DNA of 64,000 bases from assembly GCF_003932855.1 (NCBI RefSeq), contig NZ_RQYZ01000006.1, positions 62,001 to 126,000 on the forward strand, written 5' to 3'. A program made the position numbers and the translations under genes. Below, piece after piece: positions 26,962-36,629 of the stretch (position 1 is the stretch's first letter; each line of letters begins with the position of its first letter). The notes under the pieces are model-generated. The model was not told the origin of the DNA. It saw nothing but the letters and a program-made list of their open reading frames with translations, and did not search any database. The stretch is from Tessaracoccus sp. OH4464_COT-324. Its GTDB lineage: Bacteria > Actinomycetota > Actinomycetes > Propionibacteriales > Propionibacteriaceae.

Positions 26962-27786
26962 GTGCACGTCGGCATTCAGCTGCGCTGGTCCGACCTGGAC
27001 GCCCAAGGGCACGTGAACAACGCCCGCGTCGCCGATTACCTGCAGGAGGCCCGCGTTCACCTGGTGGCGGACTCGGGCCTGCTGGAGCACGGGGTCGTGG
27101 TGGTCGGCCACCAGGTGATCTACCGCAAGCCCATCGAGTACTCCGCCGAGCCGCTCGACGTGGAACTCGGCGTCACCTTGATGGGCGCCGCGAAACTTGA
27201 GGTGGGCTACGAGTTGCGCCAGCGCGACGAGGTGGTGGCCGAGGCACGCAGCCAGCTGGCGGCCTTCGACTTCGGCGAGCAGCGACCCCGTCGGCTGAGC
27301 CCCACTATGCGGGCCCACTTCGAGCAGCACCGCGTCGGGTGGGGAGCCTTCCCTGAGCTGGCGGCCCCGGCCATCGGCCGGCGCGGGCTGCGCACGCTGC
27401 ACCAGACCCGGTGGAGCGACCTGGACCGCTACGGGCACGTCAACAACGTGCTCTCCTTCGAATACCTGCAACAGGCCCGGGTGGAGGTCTCCCCCCAATG
27501 GGAACCGACGATGGCCCGCACCGGCAGCGGAGACGCGCGCCACGTCTGGCTGGTGGTGCGCCAGGACGTCGACTACCTGGCCCAGATCCAGCACAGTTTC
27601 GCGCCCCTTGAGGTGTTCACCGCGCCCGTACGGGTGGGCACCTCATCAATCACCTCGGTGGGCGAGGTGTACGCGCCGACGGGGGAGCTGCTCGCGCGGG
27701 GCCGCACCGTCGTCGTGTGCGCCGACCGGCAGCTCAAGCCGACACCCGTGCCGAACAGGGCGCGCATCGAGCAATTCCTCGTCTGA
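26962..27786 (+). CDS. Tandem hotdog-fold acyl-CoA thioesterase
   Basis: A 274-residue protein with two 4HBT-type hotdog domains. Repeat 1 starts LRWSDLDAQGHVNNARVADYL near residue 6, and repeat 2 has TRWSDLDRYGHVNNVLSFEYL near residue 150. Both keep the D-x-x-GHVNN motif whose Asp and Asn are needed in 4-hydroxybenzoyl-CoA-type thioesterases. The arrangement gives a pseudo-dimer in one chain. The start is the GTG two bases after the acyl-CoA synthetase stop, so both come from one mRNA. The likely reaction is acyl-CoA hydrolysis; chain-length preference is unknown. Confidence 0.85.
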   Translation: MHVGIQLRWSDLDAQGHVNNARVADYLQEARVHLVADSGLLEHGVVVVGHQVIYRKPIEYSAEPLDVELGVTLMGAAKLEVGYELRQRDEVVAEARSQLAAFDFGEQRPRRLSPTMRAHFEQHRVGWGAFPELAAPAIGRRGLRTLHQTRWSDLDRYGHVNNVLSFEYLQQARVEVSPQWEPTMARTGSGDARHVWLVVRQDVDYLAQIQHSFAPLEVFTAPVRVGTSSITSVGEVYAPTGELLARGRTVVVCADRQLKPTPVPNRARIEQFLV

Positions 27787-27822
27787 GCCCCCCGGCCCTC
27801 GCCGGCGTGCGAGGATGGTTGC

Positions 27823-28536
27823 ATGGCCAGAATTGTCATCCTCACCGGCGCCGGCATCTCCGCCGAATCCGGGATCCCCACTTTCCGGGCCTCCGACGGC
27901 CTCTGGGAGAACTACCCCGTGTGGCAGGTGGCCACCCCGCAGGCCTTCGCCAGCAACCCCGCACTCGTGCACCGGTTCTACAACGAGCGGCGCGCCAAGC
28001 TGCTGAGCCCCGAGGTGCAACCCAACCCGGCCCATCTCGCCCTGGCGCGGCTCGCCGAGGCGCTGCCCGGGCAGGTGTGCATCGTGACCCAGAACATCGA
28101 CGACCTGCACGAGCGCGCGGGCAGCCCGTGGGTGATCCACATGCACGGCGAGCTGCTCACCTCCTGGTGCCTTGCCTGCGAGGGCCGGATGGAGACCCTG
28201 ACCGACGTGGACGAGGAGAGCGTCTGCCCGCTATGCGGGGAGGTGGGTCGGCTGCGGCCCAACATCGTGTGGTTCGAGGAGATCCCCTACTCGATGGACG
28301 AGATTCACCGCGAGCTGATGGAGTGCGAGATCTTCGTGTCGATCGGCACCTCCGGCAATGTCTACCCGGCGGCCGGCTTCGTCGCCCTGGCCGCCGCGGC
28401 CGGCGCGCACACCGTCGAACTCAACCTGGAGTCGAGCCTCGGTGCCAGCTACTTCGACGAGTGTCGACAGGGCCCGGCGAGCCAGGTGGTGCCCGAATGG
28501 GTCGACGAGGTGCTCACCGCGAGCAAGCCTGCCTGA
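27823..28536 (+). CDS. cobB: NAD-dependent protein deacylase, class III sirtuin (CobB type)
   Basis: A 237-residue sirtuin. It has LTGAGISAESGIPTFR at 7-22, TQNIDDLHERAG at 89-100, catalytic His in HMHGEL (His108), and a zinc quartet at Cys116, Cys119, Cys135 and Cys138. Tyr53 and Arg56 in RFYNERR match the Tyr-x-x-Arg pair that in SIRT5 and E. coli CobB binds succinyl or malonyl groups, so desuccinylase or demalonylase activity is expected along with deacetylation. The 3' end overlaps the convergent exonuclease gene by 23 bases. Confidence 0.93.
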   Translation: MARIVILTGAGISAESGIPTFRASDGLWENYPVWQVATPQAFASNPALVHRFYNERRAKLLSPEVQPNPAHLALARLAEALPGQVCIVTQNIDDLHERAGSPWVIHMHGELLTSWCLACEGRMETLTDVDEESVCPLCGEVGRLRPNIVWFEEIPYSMDEIHRELMECEIFVSIGTSGNVYPAAGFVALAAAAGAHTVELNLESSLGASYFDECRQGPASQVVPEWVDEVLTASKPA

Positions 28537-29188
28537 GCCGGGTGAGCCCGAGCTCGGCGCTCAGCGCCAGGTACAGCTCCGCTGCGGCGAGGGCGTCGGT
28601 CAGCGCGTCGTGCGCCCGGTAGCGGGGCAGGCCGAACCGGGAGCGCAGCGCGGCAAGGCGCAGTTTGCCCGCGCCCTCGTCGGAGATGCGCTCCAGGTAC
28701 TCCATGCCCAACCGCAGCGTGTCCACTGAGCAGAACACCGGGGCGGCGCCGAACTGCGCCACGCATGCCGCCGCCAGGAACTCCGTCTCCACCGCGTCGT
28801 GATGGGCCAGCAGCACCCGGCCGCTCAGCTGCCCGAGCGTCTCCGCGAGCGCCTGCGGCAGCGGCACGCTCCGGGCGATGTCGTCGTCGGTGAGCCGGTG
28901 GATCGTTGCGGACTGGCCGACCTCGGCGTCGGAGGCCACGACGATGCTGCGCGCTCCCGCCAACTCGATGCTTAGCCCCGTCACCGGCACGAACCCGATG
29001 CTCAGTATCCGATCCTTCGCCGGATCCAGGCCGGTGGTCTCCAGATCGATCGCCAGCAGTTCCACCTCGGACAGCGGCGAGCTGAGCGCGGGGAAGGGGG
29101 CGCTCAGATAGTCGCGCACCACGCCCGCCGGGCAGGAGCGCAGCGCGCGGGCACGTCGGGCATCTGCGGGGCGGGACCAGAAGACCAT
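28514..29188 (-). CDS. DEDDh-family 3'-5' exonuclease (DnaQ-like)
   Basis: A 224-residue protein. ExoI is LLAIDLETTGLDP near residues 44-56, ExoII lies around AHHDAVETEFLAAA, and ExoIII with the His is RAHDALTDALAAAELYLAL. An N-terminal extension of about 40 residues ends RDYLSAPFPALSSPLSEVEL, a feature seen in standalone actinobacterial exonucleases of this group. The gene starts one base after the stop of the cNMP/CBS protein, and such pairing recurs in bacteria, suggesting a shared nucleotide-linked function. Its own substrate (DNA or RNA) is not deducible. Confidence 0.82.
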   Translation of the reverse strand: MVFWSRPADARRARALRSCPAGVVRDYLSAPFPALSSPLSEVELLAIDLETTGLDPAKDRILSIGFVPVTGLSIELAGARSIVVASDAEVGQSATIHRLTDDDIARSVPLPQALAETLGQLSGRVLLAHHDAVETEFLAAACVAQFGAAPVFCSVDTLRLGMEYLERISDEGAGKLRLAALRSRFGLPRYRAHDALTDALAAAELYLALSAELGLTRLRQACSR

Positions 29189-29189
29189 T

Positions 29190-31022
29190 TCAGTTCATCC
29201 GGTGCGTCTGGAACTGATACGACAAGGTGCGTTGCGCCGATTGGATCACCCCGAACGCGTCGCGCAGGTGCCGCCGCGCCGCGGGGGTGAGGTGCTCCGG
29301 GGAGACGTAGTTGTCTCTCGCCCCATCCTCGACGTGGTGGCGGATGCGCAACTCGTTCAGGAAGTTGAACGCGTCCACGAGGTCGGCGGCCGCGTCGTCG
29401 GTGAACTGGCCCGCGCCCCGGAGCGCCTCGATCCGGGCCGCAGTGCCCACCTGGTGGAGGCCCTGGCTCAGGGCAAGTGTTCGCACCAGCTCGATGATGC
29501 CGTGCAAACCGCCCGACTTGATGTCGAGCGCGCCCGAGTGTTCGCCGGAACGCTCCACCACGAAGCCCCGGAAGAAGCCCAGCGGCGGCTCCCTGCGCAC
29601 CGCCATCGCCGCCAGATGCCCCAGGTAGCGGGTTGCGGAGCGCGCCCGCTGCACCACCGTCGAGCGCAGCCCCTCCGCCAGCTGCGCGTCGCCGTACACC
29701 GGGCGCATATCGAAGAAGATCTGCGTGTGCAGGATCGCCCCGCTCTCCGGCGCGGAGAGCCAGCGGCCGAACTGGGCCACCCAGTCGGCGAGCGTCAGGC
29801 ACCACTTGGTGGCCATCGCCTCCCCGGGGCATCTCGGATACCCACACGCCTCCAAGCCCGCCACCACCCGCTCGGCCAGGGCGCGGCACCAGGCCGGATC
29901 CGTGCCGTCCGCCACGACGATCGCGTGATCCTGGTCCGAGCCCAGCGACGACTCGCGTCGCGCCTGCGACCCCAAAGCCACCCAGCACCACGGGCCGGGC
30001 GCGGGGCCCAGCTCGTGTGCCGCCAACTGGATCAGCCGACTGGTGGCGGCATCCTGCACCGCGGTCAGCACCTGGCTCACGTCCTCCGCGCTGGCGCCGC
30101 GCGCCAGCAGCTGGGCCGCCAGCTTCGGGCTGCGACCCACCACGTCAGCCACGCCCTCGACGCCGGACTGGCGCGCGATGTCACCCACCAGGAACACCGG
30201 GTTGGCCGTCTCCAGCCGCATCAGGTCGCCCGCGCTGACCAGCCCGACGGGCTTGCCCTCCGCCACCACGGGCAGGTGGTGCACGCCGCGCGACGTCATC
30301 ACCATCAGCAGCTCGAAGGCTCGGGTATCCGCGGCGACCACGACCGGGTCGGTGGTCATCACCTCGCCGACCGGCGACGAGACCTCGACGCCCTGGGCCA
30401 CCACGCGCGAGCGCAGGTCGCGGTCGGTGACGATCCCGGAGAGGCGGCCATCGTCGGTGGTGAGCAGCAGCGCCGAGACCCGCTCGGCGGTCATCAGCTG
30501 GGCGGCGTCTCGGATGCTGGTGGTGGGGGAGGCGGTGACGGGGGAGCGCGTGAACAGGTCGCGGGCGCTGAGCCGCAGGATTGGATCCGCGGAGGCCTGC
30601 AGCGTCTCGGATGCGCGCCGCAGGCGGCCCCGCTGCCGCGGGGCGAAGTAGTCCCGCACCGCGTCGTGGGTTTCGTAGAGGTGCAGGAACTGCTCCCGGC
30701 CCAGGCGCAGCACGAGCGTGTCCTCGATGGCGCGCGCCCGGTAGGGGGAGGGCGACTCGCCCATCAGGGAAAGTGAGCCGAACGTCTCGCCGGCGGCGTT
30801 TCGGTCGATCAGCACCCCGTGTTCCTCCACGAGATCCACCGCGCCCGAGCGGATCAGGTACAGGGTGTCGTTGCGCGCCCCCAGTTCGATGATCGTCGTC
30901 CCGCGTCGAAAGTAGCCCATGGTCAGCTGCCGGGCGAGCGCGCGGCGCGCGTCGAGGGGCAGCTCCCGAAACGGCGAGTGCTGGGCGAGAAAGTCGACAA
31001 CCTCGGAGACCTCAATGTCCAT
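29190..31022 (-). CDS. cNMP-binding / CBS-pair / DUF294 nucleotidyltransferase-like protein
   Basis: A 610-residue multidomain protein. A cyclic-nucleotide-binding-like domain comes first (about 20-125, with FGSLSLMGESPSPYRARAIE). Next is a CBS pair (about 150-270: TSIRDAAQLMTAERVSALLL, then VVAADTRAFELLMVMTSRGV). Then a DUF294 nucleotidyltransferase-like domain has GSQARRESSLGSDQDHAIVV near 350, the G-S-x9-11-D-x-D type metal site, followed by a helical DUF294_C domain. It is likely a cytosolic signal-responsive nucleotidyltransferase; no product is known. The start is ATG 31022 rather than TTG 31028. It is coupled to the downstream exonuclease gene. Confidence 0.85.
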   Translation of the reverse strand: MDIEVSEVVDFLAQHSPFRELPLDARRALARQLTMGYFRRGTTIIELGARNDTLYLIRSGAVDLVEEHGVLIDRNAAGETFGSLSLMGESPSPYRARAIEDTLVLRLGREQFLHLYETHDAVRDYFAPRQRGRLRRASETLQASADPILRLSARDLFTRSPVTASPTTSIRDAAQLMTAERVSALLLTTDDGRLSGIVTDRDLRSRVVAQGVEVSSPVGEVMTTDPVVVAADTRAFELLMVMTSRGVHHLPVVAEGKPVGLVSAGDLMRLETANPVFLVGDIARQSGVEGVADVVGRSPKLAAQLLARGASAEDVSQVLTAVQDAATSRLIQLAAHELGPAPGPWCWVALGSQARRESSLGSDQDHAIVVADGTDPAWCRALAERVVAGLEACGYPRCPGEAMATKWCLTLADWVAQFGRWLSAPESGAILHTQIFFDMRPVYGDAQLAEGLRSTVVQRARSATRYLGHLAAMAVRREPPLGFFRGFVVERSGEHSGALDIKSGGLHGIIELVRTLALSQGLHQVGTAARIEALRGAGQFTDDAAADLVDAFNFLNELRIRHHVEDGARDNYVSPEHLTPAARRHLRDAFGVIQSAQRTLSYQFQTHRMN

Positions 31023-31105
31023 GCCCAATGGTGACCCATCCGGCGGACGCTTGGGGGCAGAACCGCCGAAATAGGCCTACTCGGAGTCGGAGAAGTTTCG
31101 AAACG

Positions 31106-31141
31106 CCGGCCCCACACGCGCAATCCGAGGAGCGGGGCCGG
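31106..31141 (-). terminator. Possible terminator after pyrC
   Basis: The inverted repeat CCGGCCCC / GGGGCCGG with a 20-base loop lies downstream of the pyrC stop on the reverse strand. There is no clear U-run, so this is tentative. Confidence 0.35.
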
Positions 31142-31165
31142 GCGCGGCTCCGCCCCCGCCTACGC

Positions 31166-32419
31166 TCAGCGACGGTGGGTGATCCGGCCCGCCCACATGG
31201 TCAGCCGCACCGGGTCGGGCAACTCCAGGCCGTGGTACGGGTTGTTCCGGCTCAGCGACGCCGAACGGTGCTTGTCGACGACGGCGCGGGCCGTCGGGTC
31301 CACCAGCACCAGGTTCGCCGGCTCCCCGGCGGCCAGCGGACGACCCTGCTGGGCCAGCCCCGCCAGCCGGGCGGGCGCGTGGCTCATCCGCTCGGCGATG
31401 CCCGACCAGCCCAGGCGATCCAACGCCAGCTCCATGATCACCGCGAGCGCCTGCTCCAGCCCCAGCATGCCCGGGCGGGCGTCGGCGAAGGCATGATCCT
31501 TGTCCTGAGGTGCATGCGGGGCGTGATCCGTGCCCACCACGTCGATGGTGCCGTCGATCAGCGCCTCCAGAATCGCCTCCCGATGCTCGGCTGTGCGCAG
31601 CGGCGGGTTCACCTTGAACGTCGTGTCGTAGCCCGCCAGCAGCTCCGTGCCGAGCAGCAGGTGGTGCGGGGTCACCTCCGCGGTGACCTGCACGCCGCGT
31701 CGCTTGGCCCACCGCACCACTTCCACCCCCTCCGCGGTGGAGATGTGGCACACGTGCACCCGGGAACCCGTGGCCTCGGCCAACATGACGTCGCGGGCGA
31801 TGATCGCCGACTCCGCGACCGGCGGCCAGCCGCCGAGCCCGAGCCGACCCGACAGCTCCGACTCGTGGCAGCACGCGCCCGGCCCGGCCAGGTTGGCGTC
31901 CTGCGCGTGCTGGGCGATGACCCCGCCGAACGGTTTCACCCATTCGAGCGCCCGGCGCATGATCGCCGCGTCCATGACGCACAACCCGTCGTCGGAGAAC
32001 ATGCGCACATTCGCCCGGGAACGGTTCATCAGCGCCAGCTCGGCCAACTCCTTGCCGCCCAGGCCCTTGGTGATGGCGCCGATGGGCGCCACCTGCACCA
32101 GGCCGGCCTGCTCGCCCAGGCGTGCGATGTGCTCGGCCTTCTCCGCGGTGTCGGTCACCGGCTGGGTGTTCGCCATCGCACACACCGCCGTGTAGCCGCC
32201 GCGGGCGGCGGCCAACGACCCGGAGGCGACGGTCTCCGCGTCCTCCCGGCCCGGCTCCCGGAGGTGCGTGTGCGGATCCACCAGGCCCGGCAGTGCCACG
32301 AGCCCGCTCGCGTCGATCACCTCCGCGTCGGGCGCCTCAGCGACGAACCTGCCGTCGCAAACGACAAGATCGGTGACGGTGCCGTCGGGCAGCTGGGCAC
32401 CAACGATTCGGTAGTTCAT
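31166..32419 (-). CDS. pyrC: Dihydroorotase
   Basis: A 417-residue amidohydrolase that closes carbamoyl-aspartate to dihydroorotate, step three of pyrimidine synthesis. Metal and substrate motifs are present: [10 protein letters not shown] near residue 48, the central Asp/Lys-side region [12 protein letters not shown], two His in AQHAQDANL and [10 protein letters not shown], and the catalytic GTDHAPHA near 300. Length fits class I enzymes. It overlaps pyrB by four bases, and the operon order is pyrR-pyrB-pyrC. Confidence 0.95.
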   Translation of the reverse strand: MNYRIVGAQLPDGTVTDLVVCDGRFVAEAPDAEVIDASGLVALPGLVDPHTHLREPGREDAETVASGSLAAARGGYTAVCAMANTQPVTDTAEKAEHIARLGEQAGLVQVAPIGAITKGLGGKELAELALMNRSRANVRMFSDDGLCVMDAAIMRRALEWVKPFGGVIAQHAQDANLAGPGACCHESELSGRLGLGGWPPVAESAIIARDVMLAEATGSRVHVCHISTAEGVEVVRWAKRRGVQVTAEVTPHHLLLGTELLAGYDTTFKVNPPLRTAEHREAILEALIDGTIDVVGTDHAPHAPQDKDHAFADARPGMLGLEQALAVIMELALDRLGWSGIAERMSHAPARLAGLAQQGRPLAAGEPANLVLVDPTARAVVDKHRSASLSRNNPYHGLELPDPVRLTMWAGRITHRR

Positions 32420-33318
32420 TCGTTACCTGCCAAAAGGTGATAGAGCACGCTCATCCGCACGGCAACGCCGGCGGAGACCTGGTTCAAGACGATGGATCGG
32501 GGGTCGTCGGCCGCCGCCGACGAGATCTCCAATCCGCGATTCATGGGGCCCGGGTGCGCGATCACGGCCCCAGGCTTCAGCAAGGCCAGCCGGGCCGCGG
32601 TCAACCCGTACAGCGCGATGTACTCCCGCTCGCTCGGGAAGAACCCGCCGGCCATTCGCTCGCGCTGCACCCGCAGCATCATGCAGGCATCCACCTCCGG
32701 CAGCACCGCGTCCAGGTCGTAGGACACCTCCACCGGCCAGGACTCGACACCGGGAGGCAGCAGGGTGGGGGGAGCCACCAGCACGACGTGCGCGCCCAGC
32801 TTGTTGAGCAGCAGCACGTTGGAGCGCACCACCCTGGAATGCAGCAGGTCGCCCGTTATCGACACGGTCCGGCCGGCCACGTCGATCCCCATCGCATACG
32901 AGTCGAGCAGCGCCTGCGTCGGATGCTCGTGTGTGCCGTCGCCCGCGTTCACGACGCCGGCGCGCACCCACTGCCGGGCCTGGTGAACGGAGCCCGAGCC
33001 GGGGTGGCGCATCACGATCGCATCCACCCCCATCGCGTCGAGGGTCAGGAGAGTGTCGCGCAGCGACTCGCCCTTGCTCACGCTGGAGCCCTTCGCCGAG
33101 AAGTTGATGGCGTCGGCGGACAGCCACTTCGCGGCGATCTCGAACGAGGAGCGGGTGCGCGTCGAGTCCTCGAAGAACAGGTTCACCACCGTGCGCCCCT
33201 TCAACGCGGGCAGCTTCTTCACACTCCGCCGCTGCACGTCGTGCATCTCGCGCGCCAACTCCAGGATGGACAGCGCGTCGTCGCGGGTGAGGTCGTTGAT
33301 GCTGGTCAGGTGCTTCAT
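32416..33318 (-). CDS. pyrB: Aspartate carbamoyltransferase catalytic subunit
   Basis: A 300-residue enzyme that joins carbamoyl phosphate to aspartate. The carbamoyl-phosphate loop [13 protein letters not shown] lies near 47-59, the 80s loop is [26 protein letters not shown] lies near 132, and the aspartate-binding region contains [10 protein letters not shown]. The protein is full length. It is coupled to pyrR upstream and pyrC downstream through four-base overlaps. No pyrI regulatory subunit is present, as usual in Gram-positives. Confidence 0.95.
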   Translation of the reverse strand: MKHLTSINDLTRDDALSILELAREMHDVQRRSVKKLPALKGRTVVNLFFEDSTRTRSSFEIAAKWLSADAINFSAKGSSVSKGESLRDTLLTLDAMGVDAIVMRHPGSGSVHQARQWVRAGVVNAGDGTHEHPTQALLDSYAMGIDVAGRTVSITGDLLHSRVVRSNVLLLNKLGAHVVLVAPPTLLPPGVESWPVEVSYDLDAVLPEVDACMMLRVQRERMAGGFFPSEREYIALYGLTAARLALLKPGAVIAHPGPMNRGLEISSAAADDPRSIVLNQVSAGVAVRMSVLYHLLAGNE

Positions 33319-33830
33319 TCGGGCCTCGCCTCGATCAGCACGGCGTCCTCACCGTCGAGTTCCGACAGGTGCACGACTATCCGCTCCTGGTGGGCCGTCG
33401 GGATCCTCCGCCCGACGATGTCCGCCTGGATCGGCAACTCACGATGGCCGCGATCCACCAGCGCGACCAGCTGGACGCGCCTGGGCCGACCCAGATCCGC
33501 CAGGGCGAGCAGCGCCGCCTGGACGGTCCTGCCCGAGTAGAGCACGTCGTCGACGAGCACCACCACTTGGTCGTCGATCGACGCGGGCAGCACCGAGCGC
33601 TGCGCCACCCGCGTGGGCTGCGAACGCAGGTCGTCGCGGTACATCGTGATGTCCAGCTCGCCCACCGGCACGCCCAGCTCGGCGCCCAGGCGGCGCGCCA
33701 GCGGCACCCCGCGGGTGACGATGCCCAACAGCAGGAAATCCTTGCCTTTGTTCTGCTCGACGATCTCGTGAGCCATTCGCGTCAGCGTGCGGCTCATCTC
33801 CTCGCCATTCATCAGGTAGGCTGCACCCAT
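33315..33830 (-). CDS. pyrR: Bifunctional pyr operon regulator / uracil phosphoribosyltransferase
   Basis: A 171-residue PRT-fold protein. The PRPP-binding loop is [18 protein letters not shown] near residues 97-114, and the RNA-binding basic residues of the family lie around TRVAQRSV. PyrR senses UMP and binds pyr mRNA; in actinobacteria it is thought to repress by blocking translation. ATG 33830 is chosen because AAGGA lies seven bases upstream and [16 protein letters not shown] aligns with the family start. The frame is open further upstream but that part does not look like PyrR. The start codon overlaps the start of a divergent small gene, so its promoter must lie inside that gene. Confidence 0.93.
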   Translation of the reverse strand: MGAAYLMNGEEMSRTLTRMAHEIVEQNKGKDFLLLGIVTRGVPLARRLGAELGVPVGELDITMYRDDLRSQPTRVAQRSVLPASIDDQVVVLVDDVLYSGRTVQAALLALADLGRPRRVQLVALVDRGHRELPIQADIVGRRIPTAHQERIVVHLSELDGEDAVLIEARPE

Positions 33831-33981
33831 GATTTTCCTTGAAACCCTCCCAGGTTGGCCTGAAGCCGAGCCCACCTCGGCCCTGTTCTTGTGGATGTTG
33901 ATGGTCATCGGCCCGATCCTTGCCTGCGCGGCGATCACCGCAATCGTATTGGCCAGCGGCTGGGCGAAGAAGAAGGACTGA
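33829..33981 (+). CDS. Small single-pass membrane protein (50 residues)
   Basis: A short gene starting [20 protein letters not shown], followed by one membrane helix (about 20-43, LWMLMVIGPILACAAITAIV) and a basic tail ending AKKKD. A short acidic-aromatic lead, one helix and a Lys tail are what a real membrane microprotein should show. The gene ends just before a strong hairpin. Its ATG overlaps the pyrR ATG on the other strand by two bases. The ribosome-binding site is weak. Function unknown. I think it is real because coding-like composition runs through the full length. Confidence 0.6.
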   Translation: MIFLETLPGWPEAEPTSALFLWMLMVIGPILACAAITAIVLASGWAKKKD

Positions 33982-33983
33982 AA

Positions 33984-34020
33984 AACAATCGCCAAAGTGG
34001 AATCCACTTTGGCGATTGTT
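33984..34020. terminator. Bidirectional terminator between the small membrane gene and pepN
   Basis: A perfect 17-bp inverted repeat, AACAATCGCCAAAGTGG / CCACTTTGGCGATTGTT, with a three-base loop is flanked by A-runs on the left and TTTG on the right. It lies between two convergent genes (stops at 33981 and 34027). It is less GC-rich than most hairpins here. Confidence 0.85.
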
Positions 34021-34026
34021 TGCTCA

Positions 34027-36579
34027 TCAGCTGCGGCTCTTCTCCTGCGCTCGCAACGCGCGTTCGGCGTCGTCGAGACATTCCCGAACGATCCGCAGCA
34101 CCTGCTGGCTCGGCGAGTTGTCGTCCAGCCACGACCGGACGCGGGCCACCAGCTCCGCCGAGACCAGCGGCGTCGGGAACAAGCCCCTCACGGCGGCGGC
34201 GATGGCAGCGTAGCCGCGTTCCGCCCACGACCCCCGACGCTGCGAGATGTCGCCCAGCAGAGCCAGGTACTGGTCGGTGAAGTCGAAGTCCTGACCGTAC
34301 TGCCAGAACCCGAAACACACCTGGCGGTGGGTCTCGTTGGGTAGCTCCGGCTCGTCGGTGGCGAGCCGCCAGGCCCGCTCCTTCTCCTCAGCCACCGGCA
34401 GCGCGGCGCGCGCCCCGGCCGCCCGCTCGGCACCGGCCGACGTGTTGTCGTGCTCGGCGCGCTCGGCCTCCACATCGTCGGCGCTGATCTTGCCCGCCGC
34501 AGCCAGCGCACCGACGACGGCCCAGCGCACGGCCGTGTCGATCGCCAGGCCCTGCGGCACCTCCTCACCGGAGAGCCAACCCTGCACCAGCTCCAGCGCG
34601 GCATCCGATTCGGCGGCGCTGATGAGCGCCTTGGCGATCATCACCTGCTTGTCCGAGCCGGGCTCCGCCTCCTTCAGCAGCAGCGCCAGCCCGGAGACCA
34701 GCGTGGCGTTCACGTCGTCGCGCAGCTCCGGCGCCGTGTAGCCCTTGGACGCGACCCGGGCCCGGTTCAGCAGCGTCGACATGGCGGCCATGTCACGCTC
34801 GCTCGGCAGGCCCGCGAGCACCAGCTCGACGTAGCGCTGGGGGGCGAGCACACCGTCGCGCACCATGTCCCACATGGCCGCCCAGCTGACGGCACGGGCC
34901 AGCGGGTCGCTCAGGGGGGTGGACAGCTTCGCGAGCGAGGCCTCATCGAAGCGCACCTTCGTGAAGGTCAGGTCGCCATCGTTGAGCAGCACGATGTCGC
35001 CGCGCTGCTTGCCCATCAGCTCTTCGACGGTGGTGCGCTCGCCGGCGACATCCACCTCGACGTACTCGCTGCGCTCGCCCGCCGTGTAGCAGCCGATACC
35101 CACGCGATGCGTGCGCAGGGTCGGCCAGTCGGGGTGCGCGGACTGCACGATCTCGAAGCGGGTGAAGCGGCCCTCATCGTCAACGTCGAAGTCTGCGGTC
35201 ATCGTGTTGACGCCCGCGGTTTCCAGCCACTCGGCGGTGAACCAGGCCAGGCTCTTGCCCGACGCGGCCTCCAGCTCGGTGAGGAGGTCGGCCAGCTCGG
35301 TGTTGCCGTAGGCGTGCTTCTTGAAGTACTCGCTGACGCCACTCAAGAACGCCTGCTCGCCCACGAAACTCACCAGCAGCTTCAGCACCGAGGCGCCCTT
35401 CGCGTAAGTGATGCCGTCGAAGTTCTGCTCCACCTTCTCCAGATCCGACGAGTCGGAAGCGATGGGGTGCGTGGTGGGGTACTGGTCCTGGTTGTAGGCC
35501 CAGCCCTTGCGCTCGTTCGAGAACGAGACCCAGGGGTTGGCGTCCCCGCCGTGGCGGCGCTGAATCCTGTCGGCGGCGAAGTGGCTGGCCCACTCCGCGA
35601 ACGACTCGTTCAGCCACAGATCGTCCCACCACCGCATGGTCACCAGGTCGCCGAACCACATGTGGGCCAGCTCGTGCAGGATCGTGTTGTCCCGCGACTC
35701 CAGCTCGCGGGCGGTCACCCGGGAACGGAACAGGTACTCGTCACGGAAGGTCACGCAGCCGGCGTTCTCCATCGCGCCGAAGTTGTATTCCGGCACGAAG
35801 ATCTGGTCGTAGGTGCCGAAGGCGTAAGGCACGCCGAAGGCCTCCTCGAACACCTCGAAGCCGCGCTGCGTGGTGGTCAGGATGCGCTCGTGGTCGAGGT
35901 ACTCAGCCAGCGATTGGCGGCACGCCACGGCGGCCGGGAGTTCACCGGACGCGGAGCGGATGGTGGAGCGCACGACGTGATACTCGCCCGCGACGAGCGC
36001 CGTCAGGTAGGTGGGCAGCAGCTTGGTGGGCTCGTGCGCCCAGCGAGCAAATCCGTCGGCGATGGGCTCCGGGGTGGCTGCCGCCGCGTTGCTGAACACC
36101 GTCCAGCCCTCGGGCGCATCCACCGTCAATTGGAAGGTGGCCTTCTGGTCGGGCTGTTCGAAGGTCGCGTACATGCGGCGGGCGTCCGCGGTCTCGAATT
36201 GTGAATAGAGGTAGGTGCGTCCGTCGGCGGGATCGACGAAGCGATGTAGACCCTCGCCAGAGCGGGAATAACGCATCACCGCAGTGATCTCGACAAGATG
36301 TTCCCCCTCCGCCAAGTTGAGCGGCACGCGGTAGCCGTCGAAGGCCGTCGCGTCCAGCGGCTCGCCATCCAAGGTGGCGGCACGGATCTCGTCTGCAATC
36401 AGATCCAGGTGGGTCTGCCCAGCCGCCGAATCAAACGAAAACCGGGTTGTGGAGACGAACTGTCGCTCAGGGTCCTGCACGTCTCGCCCGGTGAGATCGA
36501 CGTGGACCTCGTAGGCGCGGGCGGAGACAATTTCGGATCGGGCGCGAGCTTCGTCGCGCGTGATATTGGCTGTCGACAT
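34027..36579 (-). CDS. pepN: Aminopeptidase N (M1 zinc metallopeptidase)
   Basis: An 850-residue M1 peptidase that removes N-terminal amino acids from peptides, probably in the cytosol since no signal peptide is present. The exopeptidase motif GAMEN lies near residue 271, and the zinc site HELAHMWFGD with the third ligand in LWLNESFAEW near 305-333 is complete. The helical ERAP1-like C-terminal domain extends to the end, matching the actinobacterial PepN of about 850 residues. It is divergent from rpiB, with only 50 bases between the two starts. Confidence 0.95.
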   Translation of the reverse strand: MSTANITRDEARARSEIVSARAYEVHVDLTGRDVQDPERQFVSTTRFSFDSAAGQTHLDLIADEIRAATLDGEPLDATAFDGYRVPLNLAEGEHLVEITAVMRYSRSGEGLHRFVDPADGRTYLYSQFETADARRMYATFEQPDQKATFQLTVDAPEGWTVFSNAAAATPEPIADGFARWAHEPTKLLPTYLTALVAGEYHVVRSTIRSASGELPAAVACRQSLAEYLDHERILTTTQRGFEVFEEAFGVPYAFGTYDQIFVPEYNFGAMENAGCVTFRDEYLFRSRVTARELESRDNTILHELAHMWFGDLVTMRWWDDLWLNESFAEWASHFAADRIQRRHGGDANPWVSFSNERKGWAYNQDQYPTTHPIASDSSDLEKVEQNFDGITYAKGASVLKLLVSFVGEQAFLSGVSEYFKKHAYGNTELADLLTELEAASGKSLAWFTAEWLETAGVNTMTADFDVDDEGRFTRFEIVQSAHPDWPTLRTHRVGIGCYTAGERSEYVEVDVAGERTTVEELMGKQRGDIVLLNDGDLTFTKVRFDEASLAKLSTPLSDPLARAVSWAAMWDMVRDGVLAPQRYVELVLAGLPSERDMAAMSTLLNRARVASKGYTAPELRDDVNATLVSGLALLLKEAEPGSDKQVMIAKALISAAESDAALELVQGWLSGEEVPQGLAIDTAVRWAVVGALAAAGKISADDVEAERAEHDNTSAGAERAAGARAALPVAEEKERAWRLATDEPELPNETHRQVCFGFWQYGQDFDFTDQYLALLGDISQRRGSWAERGYAAIAAAVRGLFPTPLVSAELVARVRSWLDDNSPSQQVLRIVRECLDDAERALRAQEKSRS

Positions 36580-36629
36580 GTCTTACAGACTAGTGCACCA
36601 AGACGACTTCTCCGTGCAATAGTTGTGCC

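Noticed and set aside
33831-34007. Longer PyrR start.
   Set aside because: The extension crosses the terminator region, is antisense to the small membrane gene and does not resemble PyrR, whereas ATG 33830 has a good ribosome-binding site.
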